64,000 bases of DNA. It comes from Heliopora coerulea (Eukaryota; Cnidaria; Anthozoa; Scleralcyonacea; Helioporidae). Within the stretch, counting starts at the first letter, position 1, and every line of letters starts with the position of its first letter. Under the pieces are notes generated by a model. That model was given only the letters and a program-made list of their open reading frames with translations. It ran no database searches and was not told the origin of the DNA. The position numbers and the translations under genes are program-made. The stretch is from positions 248,001 to 312,000 of the forward strand of contig JASJOG010000277.1 of the NCBI GenBank assembly GCA_030142905.1. The letters run 5' to 3'. Positions 37,401 to 50,300 of this stretch are shown piece by piece.

Positions 37401-40400
37401 TTGTATTCTCAAACTCATTGACAATTCGTGAGTATATCATTCAATCAGATGCGCTGAATGGCACCACGCGAGCAAACTTGAAATACCATGAAAGTACTGG
37501 GCAGAGGACTTGAACTGGAAATAACAGTTCAAGTCCTTGGACATAAAGTATGACTTCACACAATCGGTTATTGATCCATACACTCATTACTAATACACTA
37601 ATCAATTGTGTCAATACTCTAATTGATTTTGAGAAGTCAGTCCTAGTCCTCATTGTCGGTCGATAAATATTGCTTCTTTCTACTAAGCCCTTATCTTTTT
37701 CCAGTCTGTGCGAAAAGATGAGCCCCAGTATTCTGCAAACACTTCAACGGTCACTGTAGTTTCTCGGACATAAGTAATAAAATTTTACTAGTAAAACAAA
37801 GTTTACTTACGTTCTCCTTTATCTCAGCCTCCAACTGTTTGAACTCTTCGGACTCACGATTGTTTAATTCGTTCGTGAATACTTTGTTGCTCAGTTTGAA
37901 ATTGACATCGATAAATGTATCGGGTAATTCTATCAGAGAGGTGAGAAAGAATGCATTAAAATCCACGTAGGGTTTTACAACGTTAAGAAAAAAGCAAGTT
38001 AGGAAAAGAATCAGAACAGTATCAGATTTTACTGAGCTCATTGGAGTTGGTCGTTTTCATTTGCCTGCAAATTTCCACCAGTGACCTTATAATAACCAGG
38101 TTTCATTGCACTGTGGAACTGACTTTAGGGGCTTAAACACGAGTCTCGACCTCAAAGAAAACACTCATTCCCCCAAAACTGTCTCACGACCCAATATCAT
38201 CTTCGTTCCAACCTGGTCCCGGGCCCAACTTCGGAATGGGTAATTGCATTATTCTGAGCTACTCGATATCTACTGCCCATTCGATAACCAGGCTAAAGAA
38301 CAATTATTCACAGAAGTGGACGTGAGCACATCCAGAGTGCATTGCTAAAAAGTAAAAGAAATACATATCTTTGAACTATTAATTGCCAAGTTTAGTTGCT
38401 TTATTGGTATTGTATGGCATGGCAACTTCGTTTATTTAAAAATCCTTTTTCCGTAACTGAAACAAAATGGGACGCCATCTTGTTTTGCTCGGAGGTGAGG
38501 AGTGCAAGATATTCCGAGATAAGGGAGCCAATCACATTGCGCGAAAAACACTATTCAACTGCGTGGTATATGATAATGAGAAATACAGATCTACGACTGG
38601 GAACAGGACACAAGCGGATCTGAATGGATCCATTGAAAGAATCACCGAGCAAATTATGTTGCTACGTCTACCTAGCTCATAAACCCATAACATTTGACCA
38701 ACTCAGTCGTGCAATAAAATGGCCGTGCTTTTTGTAGACTTTAACGGTGCACCAAATGCTAAAATTTGAGGACAATGAACAAAATCAACGAAATCGCTGC
38801 AGTACAAATGTATAGTATTTCCTGATCCGTGAAGAAATTTTGAGGTGAATGCATTTAACAGGATATATTTCTACTTGGCATTTATACTCGACCTCATGAA
38901 ATGGAGCATACACACAATAAAGCAAAATTTTCTCGAGTGTCAGAATCAGCCGCCCAAAATACAACTCGAAGGGCTGCAGCTATGAATCGAACCAACGACC
39001 GTGGGAATCTAATGCAGTGTTTTGCCAACTAAGCTAAAAAGGTCCTTGCCGACTGCTTGGCCACAGGTTTTATATTTATAGTGGAAATTGTGCTGATAAA
39101 ATGTATGACTTATTAAACGAACATTTAGCAGGAATTTGAATCGGCTGTGCATTGGAGTGTTACATACTTGTGCAGTTAGTAGTTCCACTGTAACCAACAT
39201 TGCACGGGCAATTGAAGGTTCCTTCACTATTAACGCAGTTACTGTTCTCAGGACATACATTTGTATCTTCGCATTCGTCAATGTCTAAACGCAGAAAAAA
39301 GAACAACACATATTCATTAAATCCCTTCTCCCCCATTGCACAGCATTTTCATGCGTCAAGCATTTTACAAAAGTCAATTCGTCTTTACTTTTCGTCATTC
39401 AAAAACTGGTAAGACTTTCCTCAAACCGCATATCTTCCTTCGTTCTGATTTCAAAATTGCGGACAAAGGCATTTCAGCGGACCCCTAAATTAATTAGACA
39501 ATCGCGAGCTAAACTAACTTCGCTCTAACCCTTATCCTAACCCAAATCCAGACCCTATAAAAGGGTCAGCAGTTCTTCGTGCTCCGCTAAGCTACACTCT
39601 AGCCCATTGAAATTAATGGAATTGAATAAATTTAACAGGAATCAATTTAGGCGAAATGAAAGCTAACCTAAATTCGATATCCTCCAAACGATAAAAACGG
39701 GAAATAGTCCCTCCTTTCAGTTTTTGCTTAAATAAAGAGTTATTTAAAAATTGTTTACAACAAGATCTTCAGCGCTTGTTTGGTTTTACACGTTTCGTTC
39801 ACCCATGACAATGATGTTCTAAAAACATTTTCAGGTCTAATCAAAACAACACGATTGACGTCAAACGAGAAAAACGACGCATTCTGGCAGTCTTTGAAAT
39901 TGTCTGTTGGTAGAAGTATAATATTGTGAGGATAGTGGAAGTTTAAGCAACAGACATCTAAGACTTTACCTTGACAGAAAGTTGAATTTCCAGTGTATCC
40001 TGGTGAGCAGAAACAACTGTACGACCCAGGACTATTGCTGCATATACCTCCTGTACCACAAACACCACTAACAGTACATTCGTTGATGTCTGCAACAGAT
40101 TTGAAAAATTATCGTTCGAAGTTCCACTTAAAGTGTCCATGTGGCCCAAAATTTTATACGTAATGTTCAAATTGATTTTTGAACAACTATTTTTTAATTC
40201 ATAAGCTCTTTAAGTTTCACGAAAATGAACATGCGGATCTAGAGTGGGGGCGTAAGGGGCGTACGTCTCCCGTTTTGCGCAAACGTTTCAGTTTACCTAC
40301 TCTAGACTTAGACAGTTTTCTATAATGATAATGGAAATAGTTAACCTCAGTTACTAAAACACGTTTTTTGCAATCGCAACTGCGAATGCTTTCCGGCAGG

Positions 40401-43400
40401 TAAAGGCAAATCAACGTGAATTGCAAAAAATATAAAGGTGATTGTAGTGATGTATTGATGATCATTTTCTATAGCAAAGTAACATTCTGCTAAGAGATAT
40501 ACTATAAAGATATTGACCTGTGCTTAATATTTCGAAAAAAATTGTATAATTTTTGACAAGGTATTTTCTTAAAATCTTGCTTAAAACTACCCTGGAATGC
40601 TAGAAATAGAATTTCAGATACCTAGGAATTCAAAATTTCCAGGGAGAGTATGCCCCCGGTCCCCCTTCACATTTCTCGAAGCTGGGGCGCTAGTCTTCAC
40701 GCCCCCCGTTTTTAAAATCCTGGATCCGCCCCTTATTTGGGCTTAAATGTACAAACAGCATTCACAACAAACTATCAAAATCTTAGCTGTCAACCTAAGC
40801 ATGATATTCCATCTCCATTGAAACCATTCTTGCACACACATTGGTACGAACCAAGCTTTTCAATACAGTTTGCATTTTCGTCACAAGAGTTGCTTCCATC
40901 GCATTCCTTGATGTCTAAGAGGGAGGTAAAAAAAATTCTGACGATATTTGAAAGGAAAGATAAAAATAATTGTCAAGTAATATTTCATAAACGAGTGCGA
41001 GCGTTTTACCAGGGGTTACAAACACGAGAGAACAATGAAAATCACGAGGCCGTAGGCCGAGTGATTTTTGTTGTTCTCGAATGCTTTACAAACGCGAGAG
41101 AACATTGAAAATCACGAGGCGGTAGGCCGAGTGCTTTTTATTGTTCTCGAGTCATTGTAACTCCTGGTAAAACACGAGACACGAGTTTATGAAATAGCTT
41201 CTCAATCTTCTATTTTGGAGTTATAATTAAGAAATGTGGTAATAAACGGTTTTAAGTAAGAGCCGTTTATTATCTCATTTCTTAATTGTGAATTCAGTTT
41301 ACGCGACCTTTACCGGGTTTCAAAACACATGCACATGACCAAATATGTTTGTCTGGTTGGTTAATTAGGTCATGAATTATTAATGAGTTTGAGAAGCAAT
41401 GTTGGAAAGCACTGATATTGCCCACCTTTAACTCGACCGATACTCTTTCATACGTACGGTGTATACAATGTACCCACACATTCATATATATCTATCCTCC
41501 CATATATCTATAGAACTACGGAAACATACTTCCATATACAACAACAAAATAACTGTCACATAAAATTGGAATGCATGAATATCGCATACATTCAACTCGA
41601 CTTTTGACACACACTTGCCCAATGAACATTAGTATTACGCGCGTCGTTAGGTTCATGCACTACGTAGTATATTCCTATCCCATATTTATTACTCTACGGA
41701 AAAATACATACATAAAAGATATGCACACAGACATGCCACATGCATAAATACATACCAACGAAAGCAAGAACAAAAGACCATGTGAACAAACCTACATTCA
41801 CTCATACATACATTTTAATCACGTACCTGAGCATAATTTTCCATTGCCAGTGAAGCCTGTCTTACATTCACACTGATATGATCCCAGGGTGTCAATACAA
41901 CTTGCGTTTTCATGGCACAAATTCTCTTCACTGCACTCATTAATATCTAAAAGTCACAGGAAATAGTCCCGTTAGACCTCATGAGACCAAAACGACGTTG
42001 CACGGAGTGCGAAGATGATGCTTTGCGTCATCTGTACAAAAGGCTTCCTATTTGTTGTTGCTATTGTATTTTCCAATTACTAAAATTTTGGATGATAAAA
42101 CATAATCTTCTATTATAGATAACCTTGCCCAAAACATACCCGTTTTTGCCGTGCATGATAAAAGGCTCGCGTCTCAAGAGACAACACAACAACAAGTGCA
42201 AATGTCACTGACGTATATCTTAACTTAGTACAAGGATATGTTTGTTACTTTTGCAAGTGTTTCCATTTCCAGAAAATCCAGGATTACATTGGCATTCGTA
42301 AGAACCAAAAGTATCCGTGCAGTTGGCATTCACATCACATGGACTCTCATCACATTCGTTGACATCTAAGAAATAGGAAGGACAAAGTTTAAAATGATTT
42401 CACCTTTACAAAGCTAATAAACAAACTTTGTTTACTTTGACACAAAGTTCCAGATCCCGAAAATCCACGATTACAGTCACAGTAGTAAGATCCATCCGTA
42501 TCCGTGCAGCTGGCGTTAACGTGACAGGGGTTCTTCAAACACTCGTTCGTGTCTAGAAAACGTTTAGATATTTGAAATAAAACCATCATTACGATCATAT
42601 CATGGATTCGAAGTTAAATCACATGTTTTCAAAACCCGTTTCATTTCCAAGAAACCTTGTATCAAAAAGAAATTTATACAAGTGTTGTATTTTCACTCAG
42701 ATTCGTCCATCCTTTCGTTCGTCCACCTATCCGTCCGTCCGTTTATTCATTCGTTGATCCGTTCATCCCTCCATCTGTCCGTCCACCCATCCGTCCGTTC
42801 GTCAACCTATTCGTTCGTCCGTTCTTTCGTCTATCCATCCGTCCGTACGTTCGTCCGTCCATCCATCCATCCATCCATCCATCCATCCATCCATCCATCC
42901 GTCCGTCCGTCCATCCCTTCGTCAATCCGTTCTTTCGTTCGCCCATTAATCCGTTCGTTAAACCGTTTGTTCGTTTGTCCATTTCATTCATTAAGGTCAG
43001 TCATCCTTTTTGTGCATTTCAGTCGTTTATGTGGTCCCGTTAAACATTCATTGGCGCAAAAAAAAACTAATACAAACGGCTCGTGAAAAAAAATATCTAG
43101 AAAAATCATCTTTTCGTAGAAGACACATAAACATTTACTTGTACACGTCTTCCCATCTCCAACATATCCGCGATTACAGAGACAATCATAGGAACCAAAG
43201 GTATCTGTACAATTAGCGTTTGCGTGGCAAGGATTCGCATCACATTCGTTGACATCTACATAATACAAAACATACAATTACGTTCGCGAAGGACGTAAAA
43301 CTGACAGAATCTTGCGTTCTAGTACACGTCTTGTAAAGAGGCACCATAGATCACCATAAAATCCGGATCGTGGAAAATCCGTGCGTTCGTTTTTTTCTTC

Positions 43401-44300
43401 ACGAGTATAAACAGGCCTTACTGCAGCACCGAACTGACTAATTTAGAATTATTCACATCAGCGGAGGTGTTGTATCTGTTGCAGGAACGCAAGCCGAGGG
43501 CGAGTGATTGTATGTTCGATATGGGTCATATGACACCGATGTAAATATTGTACAGTTCGTATAAATACGAGTACATGTAATTGATGTAAACATTTGTGTT
43601 CATCAGAAATAGTTACGACTCCAACAGAAATAGGGAGTAAACAGAGGAAATAGCATGAAAAATTCGTGTAACTCAAGAGTTTTTTTCCCAGTGGAATCAT
43701 GCACGCTTAACAATAAATCAGTAAATCTTAAATTGTTTATGGGTATAAGAAATGTACATAAATGTGATTTCACGAGTTGAGAAAAGTCGTTCGAAGGCAG
43801 CAGTTAATATTAAGGAAACTTTCCAAATATTGGAATAAAACCAAGAATTTTACTCAAGAAGAGGATTATTCGCCTTGGTTACGTTTTAAGAAACTAAGAA
43901 TCAGCTTACTTCTACAAATCGTCCCATTTCCAGTAAAGCCACGATTACAGTGACAGCTATATGCACCATGAGCGTCCACACATGTCGCATTAGGATGACA
44001 GGCGATGCTTAAACACTCGTTGATATCTGGAGGGTAGCAGAGCAAGTTTTAGAAACATAATTAAAAGTTTCTGTTTCACACAAAAATGAAGAAAAACGCG
44101 ACAAAATTCATACCGAATTATTATTATTATTTTAATTTAAAATACTCAGCTTAAATAGTCGCTGGTCACATGTTAGTACGCTGAGGGCAAGCTGTATCTC
44201 ACAGCCTTAGGCCTCAAGCACATTTCGCAGAATCCTTGCAGATCCGAGTAGTGTTGCTTTCTGCAGGAGTTCGATCTTTGTTGGAACTAACTCCTGCAGA

Positions 44301-44366
<66 letters not shown>

Positions 44367-47300
44367 GAAATAGCAGCAGAAATGGAGGGATGTCAACGCG
44401 TTTGTCCGCCAGTTAAAGTATTTTCCCCTTGGTTTGTTAAGTTCTTCAGACCACGAAACTGGGTTTCCGATTATCAACCAACTGAGGCATGAGATCAAGC
44501 CGCAAACAGACCATGGGAAGGTGATATCTCATGCGATAGCTCTACTCACTTGGACAGTTTGTACCGTTTCCAGTAAATCCTGGATTGCATACGCAGGAAT
44601 ATGAACCTTCGGTATCCGTACATGTGGCGTTCTGGTGACAAGGCATCTGAGTTAAGCACTCGTCAATATCTGAAAAATACGCATAGTACAACAAAGATAC
44701 ATCACTGAAATTCTCCCAACCCCCAACCTTCTCCCAAAAAAACTCCCCAAAAACAAAAAACAACTACTTTTTTAATCCAGACTAAACCGATGCACTATAA
44801 TAATGCAAGAGACACAACCTTAAAGAGCGAGTAATTGGAACTTTCCCGGTAATGTTTATTATTTTGAGAAATGCATAGTGTTGTTCTTGATGAATTTCAA
44901 ACTACCCTCCGCAATGTGTACTGGGTAAAGCTAGTTTTTTCCGTAACGAAGGCAAACTGAAACACTTTACATAACAATGATAACATAGAGTAAGTGCTAG
45001 CATGTTCATTCCTCTCGCGGTACATTAAATTGCACTTAAACAAATTAAACAGATTGTACGTTGAATACATCTTATTGAATAAAAGTATTTTGTGAAGATA
45101 CGTTAATACGCTACCATTTAACGGTCCGATTTTGACTTACTGCTTCGAATAAAATCTACCTGATTCGAAAAAGTAAAATTTAATAAAACGTTCTAGTGGA
45201 ACGGACTAGCAACAGATTTTTGAAACCGATCAACTTTTGCTAAAGAACCACGTAGAAAGGAAGAAAAATTCACCCATTAAAGGGTTAAAGACCGGGGTAA
45301 CGTGTTTACTTACTTTCACACAATGTTCCATTTCCGGTGAATCCTGGATTACAACGACAGCTGTACGATCCATGGGAATCCACACAAGTGGCATTTGGAT
45401 GACATGACGCGTTTTGACACTCGTTGATATCTAGAAGTTGAGAAGTTTATATTCATGAAATCCGTAGAGCAACACAAGCTGAAAAACTGCAACTCTGTAC
45501 TTACTAATGCAATGCGTCCCATTTCCAGAAAATCCAGGCTTACAATAACAGACGTAAGAACCCACGGTGTCCGTACAGGTTGCATTGGGATGACAAGGAT
45601 TCTGTGCACATTCATTAATATCTATACATATGAAATGATTCAATGTATAAATAAACAGGATTCAGGCATGTGCATTATATTACAGTAAGTTCTTGGAAAA
45701 CAATCTATCACTTAACACTAGTTAATATCTTAAAGACAACATGGAGCGCACTTACAAGTACTAAAGTTTGTTAACATATTCATCCTAATAAATTTAGACG
45801 TAAAATGAAGATGAGAGCCCAGCTCAAAATTCGGAGATGTAATGTCATCACATTCAGGAATAGACAGAAACACACGAATAAAGTTTAATAGAAGTTAAAC
45901 TAAAACGACGCCCAAGTTCTCTTTAATCAAAATTACGTGATCCTTTCGCCTACTTTACAAACGAAAATTCAATAGCGATTTTTCTAAGACAACGTTTTTT
46001 ATGTTTAACAAGGCAAACGTCAAGGACAGCTGTAACTGTAAGATTGATGAGAATCGCTAGAAGCTGCATTTGTATGACATATTCTTTGACATTCATCGAT
46101 TTTCAAAAGAAAAAAACTCAATAGTCAACAAACCCGAAGGATCAAACCTTATGAAATATTACACCCCCAGACAACTTACTAATGCAATCCGACCCATTTC
46201 CAGAATATCCAGGTTTACAGAGACAGTCAAATGAACCCGCGGTGTCCATGCAGGTTGCATTGGGATGACATGGATGGTCCACGCATTCATCAATATCTAT
46301 GAAATAATTTTAATTTAAAGATAAACCTGACTTCATGTTACGAGCCATAAATTGAAAGTATGCAGTAAAAGCCATCTACACATTGGTTAGTCTATTGCTA
46401 GGATGATCAATAATCGTTATTCACTGGTTAATATTGAAAAATTTCACAGAATATAGCTAAATGAAACAGGGCCGTGGTGAGCGACGGAATGGGCCTCTGC
46501 GCTTGTAAAGATTGAGGGTCCTTACATGGTTCATTTTTCCCCATAGACACGGGTTCTTGTGTGGTCCGACTTCGAGCCGTTCGCGGCTAACCCTCCCCTC
46601 CTCCGTGGTCCTGAACACAGATACGGTTTGCTGACCCATTTACCAAGAGTTTTTCTCTATATTTACTTACTGACGCAGTTACTTCGGTTTCCAGAAAATC
46701 CAGGTTTGCAGTGACAGCTGTGAGAACCGACCGTGTCTCTACAGGTTGCATTGGGATGGCATGGATTCTCTTCACATTCGTTGATATCTACGAAATATTT
46801 AAAACATCAGAATGATACTCGTGAACAGGGTTCTTGGCAAGGTGTGACCAAACTTACTTGCTCGGTCCTCTTAAGGCTGACGACCTCGGAACCATTATCG
46901 CATACGTCGTACGACAGTTCATTCCGATGTATGGGATTCAGTCATAACTGTATTCACGTCGTACTGCAACTTTTGGTTGCGAATGGTAAGTAGGAATTGT
47001 GTTCTTATGAGATGATTCCATACTCCAGGGTGAATAATTAGTGACAATCGTATTGCAAGGATGGGCTTTAAGATATCAGACTTTGCTTACTCATAGCCTG
47101 TTAGAACCATTAAGCTCTAAAAAGACTGGAACAATATCTCGTTGTACCTGGCCTCACGACTGAATGAAGTCGACATGGGGGCAGCCATGTTGGTCAAAAA
47201 CACGCGTGGAGAAAAGTTGTATTGAATTTTTACTTTTCATTGACAGTTATTTCTGCTACATATGCAGTCCTAACGACATTATCCTCTGCTTACTAAGGAT

Positions 47301-50300
47301 AAAAATGAAAACTGTCAAAAAATCCGAAAATTAGGTTAAGTTTTTTGTAATAGATTGCGTGTTTTATTGTGTAGGCGACTGAGATAGCCTGCAAATTGAC
47401 CTACATGTCAGCTTCCATGTTGGCTTCAAGATACAGTTTGCAGGTATTGTTCCAGTCTTTCTAGAGCTCAATGGTTATAACTCTTCCCCGGCGGAATAAG
47501 AATGCTATCATTTCACTCTGGCTAACGGCAGACGATTTTTCTCTAGAGATCATATATTAACTAGAAGGGCATTGCGGCTAAATGTCACTGAACCGCGGGG
47601 AAAAATTGATTGTCACCATATCGAAAAAATTGGTGGGCAAAACAAACACGCCCGGATGAAAAGTTCAAGGTCAGGGTCAAAGGTCAGGGTCAAAGGTCAG
47701 GGTCAAAGGTCAGGGTCAAAGGTCAGGGTCAAAGGTCAGGGTCAAAGGTCAGGGTCAAAGGCCAGGGTCAGGATTAGGTCAAGGACAGGATCAAAAGCAA
47801 CTTTGCTTTTCTCTCTTATTTTTGTTATTTTAAAAAGAATGCAAAACAATTAAAACAACAATAATAATAATAATAATAATAAAAATAATAACTGTCAACT
47901 AATAACCAAAGAAGCTGTTTTCTCCTGTTCATTTAACGGTAACAAACACGAAACACCCATAGGCGTACGGGCCCTAATCATTTGGGGGGGGGGGGGGGGG
48001 GGCAGAGACGATCTGCCCGAATCGATGTACCCGAATGTTTAGTTAGAAAAAACCTAGGAATAAGAATTACATACTGCACACGGTATATATATTGGCAACC
48101 TGAATGCACACTACTATGCAAACTCTTGTTCATCGTCACCGATTTTTGAAAATTTTTCTGTTTTAATCACGCTTAGAAATTTATTTTTCCCAATTCTACC
48201 TGAGCTATTTGCCCGAATCAGGTTCTCCCAAATTTTTGGGGAGGCAGTTCCCCCCTGCCCCCCCCCCCCCGCCCCGTATGCTTATGGAAACAGCTCACTA
48301 AACTTCAGTTGTTCGACCTCGAGGTCCTCGAACAGACGGAAAAGGGTCCGGAGATGAGTAATTCGCTGTAAAATTTACTCAAAATGGTTCAATTTCACCC
48401 GAACTTTCGGCCTCCATGCCCCCTCTAGTTTTATATGATCTCTTTGAGTGCTTCCCTGTGAAAGGGTCAAGCACACTTTGCGTGTTATTTAATCTCCATT
48501 GTGTCAAGTCAAGTCAAGTCAATTTTTATTCACATTATTTTTAGGAACGTCTTATTTACATAGATAATTAAATCAATAGCTTTCGAGTTAATCACTGCCT
48601 ACATTGAGATATTCTATAAGTTGAAACGATTGCACGTAATAAAGGTGGAAAGTGTGTATGATTAAAGTCATTGCAGTAGAGTATTTTATTTGCCCTCGTT
48701 TAATTTTGGCCAACCCCTTAAGCTTCATCCTAAATATATCAAACTCTAAAATAAAAACACTCGTTTATATATGCTATAGTTCTTTTTGTAAAAGCATCAA
48801 ACCAGTAATAATAATAATAATAATAATAAAACAATAATATCAAAAAACAAAAAGTTCCAATTATTCCTGTACAAGTCGCTGACCTTTAAGACCCATTTCA
48901 GGATTTGCTCTGAAAGTAATCCCCCCAGAATCCATTCCCAGAACAGTCTTTGTTGATTGTGCGAACTAAATATGTGTATTGATAAACATTTTTTATAATA
49001 AGGCATGTGCTTACTTGTACACGTGATTCCATTACCAGAAAATCCAGGAATACAACGACAGTTGTAAGAGCCAACAGTATCCTCACAGGTAGCGTTTGAA
49101 TCACACGGACTTGCAACACATTCATTAATATCTATTAAATCACAAAGAATAAAATTTAAGATGAGTTGTAAAATCCTGAGGATATCATCAGCAACAAAAC
49201 CGACGCCAATGCTAGCTGAAACAAACTTTAGTTTGAAGAAAACTTTCGTAAAGTTTCAAAATGGGCAAAAAAAAAGATGGTACTCAAATGCAGTAATCTA
49301 GAGCAACTTGCATATCGATTCAATCACAACCTTCACCTATGAAAACTCAATAGAGGTGTTCGGGGAAAACTGTACTTTCTTACTTTGGCAAATTGTTCCG
49401 TTCCCAGAAAATCCTGGATTACAACTACAGCTGTAAGATCCATGAGAGTCCACACAAGTAGCATTTGGGTGGCATGAGATTCTCCGGCACTCAACAATAT
49501 CTAAAAGATGAAAACTTCACAATTAAGAAACGCGACAGTTCATACTAAATGAGGAATTACATCTCTCTTTACTTACTAACGCAATTAAACCCATCTCCAG
49601 AAAACCCACGATTACATTGACAGTCATATGAGCCGATGGTGTCCGTGCACGTTGCATTGGGATGACATGTATTCCGTTCGCATTCGTTAATGTCTATTAA
49701 ATATTTAAACGTACTGATAAACATGATACAAGGCTGTGTGTTTTATGTTGTCAGTAGTTAGATAAAAGCGTAATGAGAAAATAGTTCAGTTGAACAAAGT
49801 TGCATTGAATACATTCCAAAACACTACTCTATGGTTTGTAGACAAACTTAACCTCACAAATTCCCTCATGGTGCACTTACTGAAGCAACTGGATTGATTT
49901 CCAGAAAATCCAGGTTTGCAGTGACAACTGTAAGACCCGACCGTATCTATGCAGGTTGCATTCGGATGGCATGGATTCTGTAAACACTCATTAATATCTA
50001 GAAATAATTAAGCGTTAAAAGATATTAATTTAGTTCAGTCTTCGTTACATAACATCAATTATGTCGGTTCGGCAGTCTTATAACAGGTCACAATAAAACT
50101 ATCTGTGACAGCGGTTTTATTAACTGGAAATCCTGGATTACAATGAAGTTTCAAAGATCCGATGATATCCCCAGAAGGCTTGTTTCAGCATAAAGAAATC
50201 TAGATACTTTCCTTCACGTTGTTCATTTTGACATTTTGACATCATTCTTTATTTAAAATAATCGCGAAAGAACGAGCAATACAATCTTCAGTACACTCTT

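Noticed and set aside
37680..37760. Possible exon [15 protein letters not shown] on the minus strand
   Set aside because: No phase-compatible acceptor after the SEA donor, and the domain is complete without it.
38396..38682. Overlapping plus-strand frames of 71-75 codons
   Set aside because: No recognisable domain or splice pattern; probably part of an unclassified repeat in the EGF27-SEA intron.
38950..39064. Functional tRNA gene
   Set aside because: A- and B-box-like words exist, but no cloverleaf or acceptor stem could be formed by eye; a SINE head is likelier.
42657..43086. Two overlapping plus-strand Pro/Ser/Arg/Val frames of about 130 codons
   Set aside because: Products of the CCGT/CCAT microsatellite between two EGF exons on the other strand.
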